From positions 124,001 through 188,000 of the forward strand of contig NZ_CP096022.1 in NCBI RefSeq assembly GCF_023115355.1: a DNA stretch of 64,000 nt, given 5' to 3'. Numbering within the stretch: position 1 is the stretch's first letter; each line of letters opens with the position of its first letter. The notes under the pieces were generated by a model. That model had not been told where the DNA came from. It saw nothing but the letters and a program-made list of their open reading frames with translations, and did not search any database. Below, in pieces: positions 42,966-52,811 of the stretch. The stretch comes from Halocatena salina. GTDB taxonomy: Archaea; Halobacteriota; Halobacteria; Halobacteriales; Haloarculaceae. Position numbers and translations under genes: made by a program.

Positions 42966-44879
42966 ATGAGTGAGTCATCTGATTTTCAGGTTCCAAATAA
43001 CATTGGAAACCCTCTCCAGCATCTGATCGACCAGTATACTCGGTCCTACACGCTCCGCTATGGTATCGCTGCTATCGGGATGTTCTTCGCGCAGGTGCCA
43101 CAGCGAGTACCGGCACTGGTTGTTGGGGTTGCACTTGACGCGATACTGTTCGCCGAGACTCCGTACACGCTTCCCTTCGTTCCGAATAGTCTGATTCCGA
43201 TCGCTACTGAACCGCAGATTCAGTTCACTGTTGGGCTGCTCGTCGCCGCGTATCTCCTCGATACTGGGCTGAATTGGGCTGCCGGGCGGGTCAGTGGAAC
43301 TGCTCGCTACTGGACGCTACACGATATCCGCGTCGATACGTTCGATGCACTCGTCACTCATCATCTACGGTTTTTCGATAACCGGCAAACAGGTGACGTG
43401 ATGAGCGTCCTCAACAACGACGTCAGTAATCTTGCCCAGTTTAGCGAGAACGTCTTTCGAGGGATCAGCTTTCTCTCCCAACTCCTCGTTGCTTTTGGGT
43501 TGATGCTGACGCTCCAATCCCAACTTGCGGTACTGCTCCTACTCATGCCAATCATGCTAGCACTTTTGAGTCGGTGGTATACGACCCGCGTCGAACCGAT
43601 CTACGAGGAGGTCCGCAAAAGTGTCGGGTTGGTGAACGCCCGACTCGAGGATAGCATCAATGGTATTGCGACAGTCAAGAGCTTTGCTCGCGAGGACGAC
43701 GAACGCGCGGCCGTCGAAGCAGCGTCAAAGGAATACCGGGATCGAAAGTGGTCGGCTATTCGGCTTCGACTCACGTTCGATCTCAGCAGTTGGACGATTT
43801 CGTCGTTCGCTTTCATCGGGTTATTCGCCATCGGCTCATACATGGCTCTCAACGGCGCTCCGGCACTGCTAGGTGATTCGCTGACAGCCGGGGCGCTTTT
43901 GACCTTCCTGTTGTACACCAAATCGTTCTACCAGCCAGTCCGACAGCTCATGCTCGAAGTGCTCGACAGCTATGAGAACGCGCTGGCATCGAGCAAACGC
44001 ATCGTCGCCATCCTTGAAAGTGATCGTCTCGATCCCGCTGCCGGGCATGATTTGCAGGTCAATGCGGGGCACGTCGAGTACGATACCGTTTCGTTCAGTT
44101 ACGCCGGTGCCGACGAACAAACGTTGTCTGGAGTAGATTTCACGGTCGAACCGGGGTCACTCGTCGGAATCGTCGGCCCAACCGGGGCCGGCAAGTCGAC
44201 GATTATGAAGCTCCTCTTCCGGTTCTACGATCCTGACGACGGGACCATCAGGATCGACGGGACTGACATTTGTGACGTGTCGCAACGTAGTCTTCGGGAA
44301 CACCTCGGTTACGTCTCGCAGGATCCATTCCTGTTCTACGGGACGATCCGTGAGAACATCGCGTACGGCGTCGACGATACCGATCAAACCGCCATAGAGG
44401 AAGTTGCAACTCTCGCCGGTGCACACGAATTCGTCACGCAGCTCGGCGCGGGCTACAGCACGCAGGTCGGCGAACGTGGTGGAGATCTGTCTGGTGGGCA
44501 ACGTCAGCGGATCGCTATCGCTCGTGCCCTGCTTCGGGACCCTCCTATCCTCATCTTGGATGAGGCGACGAGCCACATCGACAACGAGACCGAACGACAG
44601 ATCCAACGGAGCATCGATGCGCTCGCCGGTGATCGGACGATATTTGTAATCGCTCACCGGCTTTCGACCGTCCGTAACGCTGATCAAATCATCGTCGTTG
44701 AGGATGGTCGGATCATCGAATGTGGCACGCACGAGAGTCTTCTTGATGACAGTGGGACGTACGCGGACCTCTGGCGGGTACAGGTCGGCAAGACGGATTC
44801 GGTTTCAGACACATTCCTTGACACAACTGTCGGTAATCGGAGTGGCTTCGATGGAGAGACAGAGGAGGTGTTTCGATGA
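42966..44879 (+). CDS. ABC exporter half-transporter, subunit 1
   Basis: A 637-residue MsbA/MdlB-like protein with an N-terminal six-helix permease domain (about 30-330) and a C-terminal ATPase. Walker A is GPTGAGKST at residues 404-412, the signature LSGGQ at 508-512, and Walker B with catalytic Glu in ILILDEATSHID. The H-loop is FVIAHRLSTV. All ATPase motifs are canonical. The stop overlaps the next gene's start (ATGA), so the two half-transporters are made together and probably form a heterodimer. The exported substrate may be a lipid, drug or peptide; the sequence does not tell. Confidence 0.93.
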   Translation: MSESSDFQVPNNIGNPLQHLIDQYTRSYTLRYGIAAIGMFFAQVPQRVPALVVGVALDAILFAETPYTLPFVPNSLIPIATEPQIQFTVGLLVAAYLLDTGLNWAAGRVSGTARYWTLHDIRVDTFDALVTHHLRFFDNRQTGDVMSVLNNDVSNLAQFSENVFRGISFLSQLLVAFGLMLTLQSQLAVLLLLMPIMLALLSRWYTTRVEPIYEEVRKSVGLVNARLEDSINGIATVKSFAREDDERAAVEAASKEYRDRKWSAIRLRLTFDLSSWTISSFAFIGLFAIGSYMALNGAPALLGDSLTAGALLTFLLYTKSFYQPVRQLMLEVLDSYENALASSKRIVAILESDRLDPAAGHDLQVNAGHVEYDTVSFSYAGADEQTLSGVDFTVEPGSLVGIVGPTGAGKSTIMKLLFRFYDPDDGTIRIDGTDICDVSQRSLREHLGYVSQDPFLFYGTIRENIAYGVDDTDQTAIEEVATLAGAHEFVTQLGAGYSTQVGERGGDLSGGQRQRIAIARALLRDPPILILDEATSHIDNETERQIQRSIDALAGDRTIFVIAHRLSTVRNADQIIVVEDGRIIECGTHESLLDDSGTYADLWRVQVGKTDSVSDTFLDTTVGNRSGFDGETEEVFR

Positions 44880-46711
44880 GTGTCCGTGATCGAATCGTGG
44901 CCGGGACCGACGAGCAACAGCCACTCCTTACACTTGTCTGGAAGAGCAAGGGAAACGACCTCGGATATGCCGGCGTCGGTATCGTTACGTCGTTTGTTGC
45001 TCAGTCGTTGAGCAGCCTCGATATGTTCATCATCGGGTTAGCGTTCGATGCGGTATTCAACGATCAGGCATATACGATCCCGTTATTTCCAAACGGATGG
45101 ATTCCAGGCAATCCGACTCAGCAGCTCGTCTTCACCGTCGCGCTTTTAACCGGAATCAAGCTCGTCGATTTGGGCTTTGGAATTTGCTCGGAGTGGGCAT
45201 TCTCCTTGTTCGCACAGCGGCTACTCCACCGGATTCGCGTCGACGCGTTTGACACCGTCCAACGACTCAATATGAATTTTTTCGATCGTCACCAGACGGG
45301 CGATGTGATGAGCGTCCTCAACAGTGACGTGAACGCACTCGAACGGTTCTTGGAGTTCGGGCCCAGTCTCGCTACAACGGGACTCACGATACTAGTCAGT
45401 TCGCTCGTCTACATGGCACTGTTGAACTGGCAACTCATGCTCATTTCACTAACAATCGCTCCAGTTCTTTTCGCGATCAACAGCTGGTTTGGGAATCGAC
45501 ACGAGATCCGAAACGACGATGTCCGCGAAGAAACTGGCCGGTTGAATGCCCTCTTAGAGACGAATATCAGCGGTATTCAGGTAGTCAAAGCCTTCAGCGG
45601 CGAGCGCCACGAGACTCAGCGAGTCAGCAACCTATCTGACAGGCACCGAGTGGTGAACTGGCACGCCCACCTCGTCAATGTCCGTCACCAACCGTCAATG
45701 CGCCTCCTCGCTGGTGCTGCATTTATTGTCACACTGTTTATCGGGACCGAATGGGTTATCGATGGGGAATTTTGGGTCTTTTCGGGAACGCTCACTGCCG
45801 GTGAACTCATCCCATTCATGTACTACACCCAAGCTCTCGTCCGGCCGGTTCGTTTCGCCGCCTGGTTCACAGGATTGTACAAGGGAGCGACATCGGCAGC
45901 CAAACGAATACTCAGTGTCCAGCGTATGAACCCATCACGAGACGAAGAGAAGACAGATTTTATTAATCCAGACGGACATATCACATATAATAATGTCTCA
46001 TTCAGCTACCCTGGCACCGACGAACCGGTGATTCATGACATAAATATCGAGATCGAACCAGGCGAGACAGTCGGATTTGTCGGCGAAACAGGAGCTGGGA
46101 AATCGACACTTCTCAAATTCTTATTCGCATTCTACGATCCGGACGACGGGACGGTTCGTGTGGATAGCACCGATGTACGCGATCTCTCACGAACATCGCT
46201 CCGACGCTCGATCGGCTACGTTGCGCAGGACCCTTTCCTCTTTACTGGAACGATCCGTGAAAACATCACATACGGGGTCGATGAGACTGCCGACGACACT
46301 ATCGTTGCAGCTGCGAAAGCGGCGGGTGCACACGAGTTTGTCAGCCAGTTGGATGATGGGTATGATGCACAGGTGGGCGAACGTGGTGTGACGTTGTCGG
46401 GGGGACAGCGCCAACGGCTTGCCATCGCTCGGGTTCTCCTCGCGGATCCACCGATGTTTGTGTTCGATGAGGCGACGAGCCACGTGGATAACCGTACCGA
46501 GGTCCTTATCCAGCGGTCGCTTGATGAGGTGACCGCCGATCGGACCACGCTTGTCGTGGCCCATCGACTCTCAACTGTCCGCAATACCGACCGGATCGTC
46601 GTTCTCGATAGCGGCGAGATTATCGAGCAGGGGACACACGAGGAGCTTTTGGACCGTGATGGGACGTACGCGGACCTCTGGAACGTTCAGGTCGGGGCAG
46701 TCAGTGAGTAG
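44876..46711 (+). CDS. ABC exporter half-transporter, subunit 2
   Basis: A 611-residue partner of the preceding gene with the same domain order. Walker A GETGAGKST is at residues 403-411 and LSGGQ at 507-511. The Walker B/Glu block is MFVFDEATSHVD. The permease domain has coupling-helix sequences close to subunit 1 (FFDRHQTGDVMSVLNSDVNA against FFDNRQTGDVMSVLNNDVSN), indicating an old tandem duplication. Many heterodimeric exporters have one degenerate ATP site; here both have the catalytic Glu, so both sites may hydrolyse ATP. Downstream DNA is AT-rich and without a gene. Confidence 0.93.
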   Translation: MSVRDRIVAGTDEQQPLLTLVWKSKGNDLGYAGVGIVTSFVAQSLSSLDMFIIGLAFDAVFNDQAYTIPLFPNGWIPGNPTQQLVFTVALLTGIKLVDLGFGICSEWAFSLFAQRLLHRIRVDAFDTVQRLNMNFFDRHQTGDVMSVLNSDVNALERFLEFGPSLATTGLTILVSSLVYMALLNWQLMLISLTIAPVLFAINSWFGNRHEIRNDDVREETGRLNALLETNISGIQVVKAFSGERHETQRVSNLSDRHRVVNWHAHLVNVRHQPSMRLLAGAAFIVTLFIGTEWVIDGEFWVFSGTLTAGELIPFMYYTQALVRPVRFAAWFTGLYKGATSAAKRILSVQRMNPSRDEEKTDFINPDGHITYNNVSFSYPGTDEPVIHDINIEIEPGETVGFVGETGAGKSTLLKFLFAFYDPDDGTVRVDSTDVRDLSRTSLRRSIGYVAQDPFLFTGTIRENITYGVDETADDTIVAAAKAAGAHEFVSQLDDGYDAQVGERGVTLSGGQRQRLAIARVLLADPPMFVFDEATSHVDNRTEVLIQRSLDEVTADRTTLVVAHRLSTVRNTDRIVVLDSGEIIEQGTHEELLDRDGTYADLWNVQVGAVSE

Positions 46712-47201
46712 TATCCAGCGGTTCAGATATTGTTTACTACATAACACACGCCTCTCCAACGCTTAAATGAAATAATATATTTACATCAAATATATAACAT
46801 ATGAGAAGTATTGAATACTCTGAAAGAAAGTACACATCAGGATCATCCAAGGTATGGACACCTTCGAATGAGGTATATTTTTATTCAATAATTCTATAAT
46901 AACACATATTGATTCTGGGTTCTGTCGCTTCGTCGCCACACAGTGTTTCTATCAATGAACTACAGTCGGGGATTTTATATCATTCTGAAGGTACGATCAT
47001 AGCGGTCGCGATCCATTTTGGGACGCTTCACCTTTGAAATGCTTGGTGGTACCTACTCGTAATCTGGCTATTGCTAGAAGAGAACGGCTGTCATCAACGG
47101 CCCAGCAATAGCTCATGATGGTCGTTGTGGGTGGATAATGAGTATACGGATAGTACGTATATTGATATAATACTTGTAGGAATGGCTTTTTCCGTTTCTG
47201 T
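46712..47201. other. AT-rich intergenic region
   Basis: About 490 bases. A 32-codon ORF at 46801-46899 on the plus strand (begins MRSIEYSERKYTSGSSKVWT) could be a truncated gene start, but nothing confirms it. The second half should contain the left end of the following ISH element; no inverted repeat to its right end was found by eye. Confidence 0.4.
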
Positions 47202-48884
47202 GTGGACGCTGATCGAGACGTGGACGAAGAACATCCCCGCACTATCAACATCAGTGTGATCCAGGGAGATCCGACGGAAGGGATGGATTCTCAAACTGGA
47301 CGATTGACCGATGCGTATTGTGTTGGTATCAAGCTTCAGGAACATCTCCGCGAGGGAGCTTCTCTTGGTGAGGGGTTGAAGGCGATTGATGGGCCGTTTG
47401 ATCAGCTCAATGACGGCTATCCGGCGTGGCATCCTGCATCCTACTCATTCCACGGTATGCTCAAACTCTTTCTGTATCGTGAGATAACAGGGGAGAGCTA
47501 TCGATCGCTTGCCCGCTCTCAGGACCGAGCTAGTGTGTTCGGCCTGAATCGAATGCCCGATGAATCGGTTCTGTCGCGGACCTGGCGCAAGCGCTTCGAC
47601 GCGGCCGTCCGGGCATTCATCACGACAGCCGCGCACTTCCTCGTCAAAGAGATTCATGATACTACAATTACTGTTCCTGCCGTGCGGCCAAAGGAGGAGG
47701 TACTCGATGCGGACACTGGTGGCTGTTCGTCGCCTGGTGAACCAGACGCTTCAGGAGATATGTTCACAGGCGAGGAGATTCACCGCACGACCCGTCTTGC
47801 CCGAACCTATAGCTTTGAGGCGTTCGAGTCCGGGAGAGCCGGGAACGCCACCTACGAGGATACTCAATTTTTCGAGCTACAGACGTTCATGGGGATGGTT
47901 GGGTGTGGCACTGCACAAGGTGCCGCTCGCTTCCAATTTCGGCGCGGGAAGGAGTATGGCCCGCATGGGGATACCCACCTCCGTGCAGTCAAGCAGTTTG
48001 AGCCTGCGACGCTGATCGATGGCTTCGACAATGCCACGGAGCGACTGCTCTCGGTCATCCAATCCGAAGCGTCGTTTCGTCGCCCAGTGACAGTAGCGAT
48101 CGACATCACGACAGTGCCGTACTACGGCGATGTCGAGGCGATGCCGATGGTGAGCGGAACCCCCGACAGAGACCGAAGAGCGCTCAAATTTGCGACGTTG
48201 TCGATTGTCGGTTGGAATATTCCGCTTGTCCTCGCTGTCGAGCCGGTCCGAGAGAGTTCACCGTGGGACGAGAATCCGCCGAATCAGATCCACCGCGTCG
48301 TCCGGCGATTAGTCCGGCGGGTGAAGGAGTACGTGCCGATTGAGAGGGTGCTCTGTGACCGTGAGTTCGACTCGATGCAAGTCTTCCAGACGCTCTCGAG
48401 TCTGAATGTGAACTATCTCATCCCGAAGCGAATGACCAGCTCCGAACGGGAGATGATCGAGACGATGGAAGCAGATGGGCAGGAGGTCGCCGTCGAATCG
48501 ACGTCGGTCCACGTTAAGACAGGCTCGCATCCGATGCGATTCCTGTACGTCCCATCGGTCAATGGTACGGGAACGACCGTGTTCGCAACGAATCTCCGGG
48601 TCGGATCTGACGAGGCCGAATCACTCTACTGACGCTACAACCGCCGGTGGGAGATCGAGAATGAATATAAATCGATCAAAGGTGATTTTCTGGCGAAGAC
48701 ATCCTCAAAGGACTACCGTGTCCGCCTGTTCTATTTCGTCTTTGCGGTACTCCTGTACAACATCTGGCGACTCACTGATTTTCTGCTGAAGGCAGGTGTC
48801 GACGGAGAGATGGACTATGCTCCGGTACTGACTGCTGGCGAGTGCGTCGAGCTCATTTCGTCAGCGTTAATTCCACCCGACTAA
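47202..48884 (+). pseudogene. ISH-type transposase with an in-frame nonsense codon
   Basis: A 561-codon frame from a GTG, interrupted by TGA at 48630-48632. The first two catalytic residues are present, D301 (TVAIDITTVPYYGD) and D386 (VLCDREFDSMQVF). The third, E486 (RRWEIENEYKSIKGDF), lies just beyond the stop. The frame continues without further damage to PPD-stop at 48884. It is a paralogue of the 29158 transposase but with a different N-terminal domain (DAYCVGIKLQEHLREGASLG). As written, it would give an inactive 476-residue product unless the stop is suppressed. Confidence 0.88.
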
Positions 48885-49072
48885 GCGACTGACCTATCGC
48901 CGAGGTAGCGGCTCGTGAGTGGTGACGCTCTCCAGAGTCGCATAAATTAGTACCAGTTCCCATAAACGACCCGAGCACGTCGGGAAAATCACTAGACACG
49001 GATCTAAATCAGAGAAATGAGCCCGAAACAGTTGATAATTGCTGTCGAAGTTGAATATATTCCGAAACTGAG
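48885..49072. other. Downstream flank of the transposase
   Basis: About 190 bases that should include the right end of the insertion element. No gene and no recognised inverted repeat. Confidence 0.4.
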
Positions 49073-49180
49073 GCTCCCTACTTTGGAGGATGGAGTTCTG
49101 TAAACGGCTTTGTCTCATGTGGATCAGAACGGCATTCGTAAAATCGTTCCACAAAAGGCTCTCTATCAGTATGCTACTGG
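49073..49180 (+). repeat. Dispersed repeat family, copy 5
   Basis: Begins CTCCCTACTTTGGAGGATGG and TTCTGTAAACGGC, followed by GAACGGCATTCGTAAAATCG and CCACAAAAGGCTCTCTATCA, then GTATGCTACTGGCTCC. The match to the family ends there; the later blocks (GATACTGG, GCTGGTAAT) are absent. It stands about 190 bases after the transposase gene, as copy 3 does, and about 100 bases before a TetR gene. Confidence 0.7.
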
Positions 49181-49278
49181 CTCCACGAAACAGAGACAAA
49201 ACGTTCTGGATTCACCTGAGACGCGCACGATCGACTGGAACAGAACCCTCATAGGAATGAATAGCCGATGTAATTACA

Positions 49279-49917
49279 ATGAGTACTGCACCGGAGACAG
49301 AACGGCGCATTAGAGAAGCCGCATTTCGGGCACTCGTCAAACACGGATACGCAAGTCTCTCGCTTACAGACATTGGCGAAGAGCTGGGCCAAAACCCATC
49401 AATTATATATCATTATTTCGACGATAAGGACGATCTATTACTATCAATGATTGATGTATTTGTTGATATTTTCGTCGACGAACGAACAGAGCAGCCGATT
49501 ACGGACGCTGAAGATGAGCTCAGGATGATAATCGATCAAATACTACATCCACAACCCGATCATGTACACAAGGTTATGTCATCTCCTCCTGAAAACATAG
49601 AAACAGCAGTTTCACGGGTGTTCGTCGAATTGTGGGCACACGCGATCTGGGATGATGACTTCCGTTGCGAAACGACAGAAGTAGAAAATAGCCTCCGAGA
49701 AATACTTACTCGGACAATCCGTACTGGAATGGAACGCGGAGAATTCCGATCGGTCAATCCAGAATTAACAGCGGAGCACATATTCTTCCTGCTCAAACAA
49801 GGGCTACACACACATGCGACGACGAACCGTGCTGCTATCGATCGCGTTCACACACTTGTGAACCAAATTGTAGATGAGTTGTCTACAGACAAGCAAAGCG
49901 AGTGCCTCGGGGCTTGA
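49279..49917 (+). CDS. TetR/AcrR family regulator 1
   Basis: A 212-residue repressor-type protein. The N-terminal HTH is RRIREAAFRALVKHGYASLS, then LTDIGEELGQNPSIIYHYFD, with the family's YHYF helix. The remainder is the all-helical ligand-binding and dimerisation domain. It lies 158 bases upstream of a cytochrome P450 gene on the same strand. Between the two, just before the P450 ATG, is an A/T-rich element with a CGTTCA core. It probably responds to the P450 substrate or a related compound. Confidence 0.9.
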   Translation: MSTAPETERRIREAAFRALVKHGYASLSLTDIGEELGQNPSIIYHYFDDKDDLLLSMIDVFVDIFVDERTEQPITDAEDELRMIIDQILHPQPDHVHKVMSSPPENIETAVSRVFVELWAHAIWDDDFRCETTEVENSLREILTRTIRTGMERGEFRSVNPELTAEHIFFLLKQGLHTHATTNRAAIDRVHTLVNQIVDELSTDKQSECLGA

Positions 49918-50055
49918 TTCCGAGGCGGTTCACAGAGTTCAAGGCAGGATTAGTCCGATAGCCGTCCGATCTCATTCCTGGTTGCTACACAGTTTCCTCC
50001 ACTGGCTCCGAAAGAATCGAACACGACGCTCTATAGTCCAAAAGGCCTATAATTA

Positions 50056-50073
50056 ATTAATCGTTCAATTAAT
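50056..50073. promoter_or_regulatory. Candidate TetR operator at P450-1 start
   Basis: ATTAATCGTTCAATTAAT: two ATTAAT arms (each a palindrome) around CGTTCA. It ends two bases before the P450 ATG at 50076. The reverse complement contains TGAACG, as does the perfect palindrome at the start of the third P450 (61282-61295). A protein bound here would block transcription start, since haloarchaeal messages are often leaderless. Confidence 0.45.
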
Positions 50074-50075
50074 GC

Positions 50076-51302
50076 ATGCAGTCTTCCGATTCAGTTGTTG
50101 GGGTGGGCCAGCCGCCAGCAGCCATCCAAAGCCACAGCGGACAGCTTTCACCGTTCGAGTGGTACGCCGAGATGCGTGAGAAGACCCCCGTTTGTTTCGA
50201 CGATCAGCGAGAGACGTGGGATGTCTTCCGGTTTGAGGATGTCAATCGTGTGCTCAGGGATCACGACGCGTTCACTGCGAACCGCGCCTTTAAAGATGAC
50301 ACATCCAGCAACGACGAAGACACCGGATCGATACTGCAGACAATGATCACGACCGATCCACCCGAGCACACACGACTTCGAGGGTTCGTCGACGAACGGT
50401 TCCAACCGGGAACGATACGGGAATACCAGCCTCGCGTGGAGAACGTGACGAAGAGACTTTTAGACGATCTCGAAGGGAACGAAGCGTTCGACTTCGTCGA
50501 TGAGTTTGCGATTCCACTTCCCGTCATCGTCATCGCCGAATTGTTAGGAATCCCCGCTGAACGGCGTGATCAGTTCAAGGCGTGGTCGGATGCGCTTGTA
50601 GCACGTCCTGAGGAAACCACCCAGGCGGAGTTACAACGAATACAACAGGAACGGCAACGGGCCCAACAAGAGATGGGACGATATTTCGCAACGCTACTGG
50701 CAGAGCGACAGGGCAGCGATGGCGACGACTTGATCACGCTCATTGCGAACGCGGAGGACTTATCTAGGGGAGAAAAAGTCGGGTTCTGTATCCTCCTCCT
50801 CCTAGCGGGTAACATCACCACGACGAATCTCCTCACCAATGCGATCTGGACCCTCGAAGAACAGGAGATGACGAACGCTGTTCGGACAGGAGACGTTGAC
50901 CGGGAACAGACCGTCGAAGAAGTGCTTCGATATCGGTCTCCGATTCAATCATTGAAACGTATCGCCATCAAAGATGTCGAGTTAAACGGCCGGTCTATCC
51001 AGACCGGAGATGTCGTCACACTCTGGCTGGGTGCTGCGAACCGCGATCCAGCGATCTTCGATTCTCCTGAGACATTCCGGTCCGAGCGGAAGCCAAACCG
51101 ACACATTGCATTCGGTACTGGGGTACACTTCTGTCTGGGCGCACATCTGGCACGCATGGAAGCGGATGTAGCCCTGAAACAACTCCTCGCTCGCTTCGAC
51201 CGACTGGATGCGGATCTCTCGGATTTAGAGCCGTTGAACAGCCTTTACGGTCTCGAATCCCTTCCCTGTGAAGTGCACAGGAATACCCTGTCTGGGGAAT
51301 AG
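50076..51302 (+). CDS. Cytochrome P450 (1)
   Basis: A 408-residue soluble P450 that would hydroxylate an organic substrate with O2 and electrons from a ferredoxin system. The heme-ligand loop is FGTGVHFCLGAHLARME with Cys353. The K-helix ExxR is in EEVLRYRSPIQ, and the I-helix has LLLAGNITTTN, where Asn takes a position often acidic. The start MQSSDSVVGVGQPP places SPFEWYAEMREKTPVCFD about 25 residues in, as in the other two. It stands downstream of TetR 1 and is presumably its target. No ferredoxin gene is in the window. Confidence 0.93.
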   Translation: MQSSDSVVGVGQPPAAIQSHSGQLSPFEWYAEMREKTPVCFDDQRETWDVFRFEDVNRVLRDHDAFTANRAFKDDTSSNDEDTGSILQTMITTDPPEHTRLRGFVDERFQPGTIREYQPRVENVTKRLLDDLEGNEAFDFVDEFAIPLPVIVIAELLGIPAERRDQFKAWSDALVARPEETTQAELQRIQQERQRAQQEMGRYFATLLAERQGSDGDDLITLIANAEDLSRGEKVGFCILLLLAGNITTTNLLTNAIWTLEEQEMTNAVRTGDVDREQTVEEVLRYRSPIQSLKRIAIKDVELNGRSIQTGDVVTLWLGAANRDPAIFDSPETFRSERKPNRHIAFGTGVHFCLGAHLARMEADVALKQLLARFDRLDADLSDLEPLNSLYGLESLPCEVHRNTLSGE

Positions 51303-51536
51303 GGTACTGGTCGCGGATTGAAGAATGATATATTTCTGTGAATCTCATGGACGCGAGGGACACAATTTTCTCGCGAGAGGACGTTTACCGGTCTGCTAGT
51401 TGGTCTGGGATATCAGGTCGAGGTCATAGCAAGTGGTACTGCGAGTGGAGCTACGAGGCGCCGAGAACTGCTCGGAGCTACCGTGCTTTTCACGTGCTGT
51501 CTTGCGGTCTGCCTCGTCGGTTTCACTGGTCCAGTC
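51303..51536. other. Spacer between convergent P450 genes
   Basis: About 230 bases between the ends of P450-1 and P450-2. No gene or clear terminator was recognised. ORFs here are on the antisense side of P450-2. Confidence 0.4.
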
Positions 51537-52754
51537 TCACGTGTAGAAGTGCATCGGTACTTCGTCGAATCCGTAGATCCGCGGATTGAACCCCGGCTGC
51601 AGTTCATCGAACTCAACCGCGCATTCGATCGACTTGACGCGGTCTGTAATAGCTTCAATGACGATGTCACCTTCGAGTAACGCTAGTGGTGCACCGAGAC
51701 AGTAGTGGAGTCCCTTGCCGAACGAAATGTGGGGATTCGGTTTGCGTTTGGGGTCGAACTCATCGGGATCATCGAACTTCCGTTCGTCCCGGTTCGCCGA
51801 CCCGACCCATAGACAGATCTGGTCTCCTTCTGGGATTATCGTCCCGTTTATTTCGACATCTTCGACGGGAGAGCGGCCCGCCATCGACTGGAGTGCCGTC
51901 CGATACCGGAGCGATTCCTCGAATGCCAGTTTCTGGTTGATCTTGCCGTCTCGGAGTTGGGAGTACACATCCTCTTCCGCGAACGTCCAGAGGGCGATGT
52001 CGATACTTTTTGCTGACGTCTCGACGCCGGCAGAGTACAGAAAGATCGTCATCCAATACTGTTCTTCTTCCGATAGGTCGTCCGCCTGTGCGATCCTCGA
52101 AATGACGCCATCTTTTGGGTCTCGGGCGCGCTTATCGAGTAGATACTTGAAATACGCCTCCATTACATCGTGCCCTCCGGGACCGAACGTTTTGCCGTCC
52201 ACCGTGATGGTCATCGGCTCGGCTTCCGTGGTATCCAGGACTTCGGTCACGAGTTCCGTGAGTTGATCTGTGTGGTCGCTTGGGACACCAAGAATCTCGG
52301 TGATCGACCAAACGGTGATCGGCGTGGACAATTCGTTGGCAACGTCGATGGCACTGCCGGTTTCCAACACTTGGTCGAGTAGTTTGTCGACCTTCGTTCG
52401 GAGTTCCGGACGGAAGTCCCGCAGTTTCCCCGGCCGGAAGAAGTCGTCAACGGCCCCTCGCTGCCGTTGGTGGTCGGGTAGGTCCGTGTCGCCGAAGACC
52501 CTCGCGCCGAAGGCTCCGACCGGATCGATATCAGATATCTTTGATGAGATGAACGTCTCATGGTTCGTGAGGATACGCTCGACATCGTCGTAGCGAAACA
52601 CGTCCCACCGTTTGCGGTTCTCGTCGTATCGAATCGGGTTGGTCTCTCGCATCTCCTTGTACCAAGAGTACGGATTGCGCTGGGCCTCGATGGAATCGAT
52701 TTCAGTAGGAAGTTTTTCATCTAGCTCAGGGTTTGGATTCGCCTGCATTTCCAT
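51537..52754 (-). CDS. Cytochrome P450 (2)
   Basis: A 405-residue P450. The ATG at 52754 gives MEMQANPNPELDEKL and the usual NPYSWYKEMRETNPIRYD; the open frame further upstream is antisense to another gene fragment and was not used. The heme loop is FGKGLHYCLGAPLALLE with Cys352. The position after LA, normally Arg, is Leu here. The I-helix is YSAGVETSAKS and the K-helix FEESLRYRTALQ. An AT-rich element (AATAAAACTT) about 30 bases before the ATG may be the TATA box. The substrate is unknown. Confidence 0.93.
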   Translation of the reverse strand: MEMQANPNPELDEKLPTEIDSIEAQRNPYSWYKEMRETNPIRYDENRKRWDVFRYDDVERILTNHETFISSKISDIDPVGAFGARVFGDTDLPDHQRQRGAVDDFFRPGKLRDFRPELRTKVDKLLDQVLETGSAIDVANELSTPITVWSITEILGVPSDHTDQLTELVTEVLDTTEAEPMTITVDGKTFGPGGHDVMEAYFKYLLDKRARDPKDGVISRIAQADDLSEEEQYWMTIFLYSAGVETSAKSIDIALWTFAEEDVYSQLRDGKINQKLAFEESLRYRTALQSMAGRSPVEDVEINGTIIPEGDQICLWVGSANRDERKFDDPDEFDPKRKPNPHISFGKGLHYCLGAPLALLEGDIVIEAITDRVKSIECAVEFDELQPGFNPRIYGFDEVPMHFYT

Positions 52755-52811
52755 ACTAATAGGCGGTTTCGGGAAAGCTGTAAGTTTTATTGTGAATGTA
52801 GTTTTGTAATT

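Noticed and set aside
49073-49180. Dispersed repeat as the right end of the 29158/47202-type transposon
   Set aside because: Two copies follow such transposases at similar distance, but copies 1, 2 and 4 do not, and no inverted partner lies on the left side of either gene.
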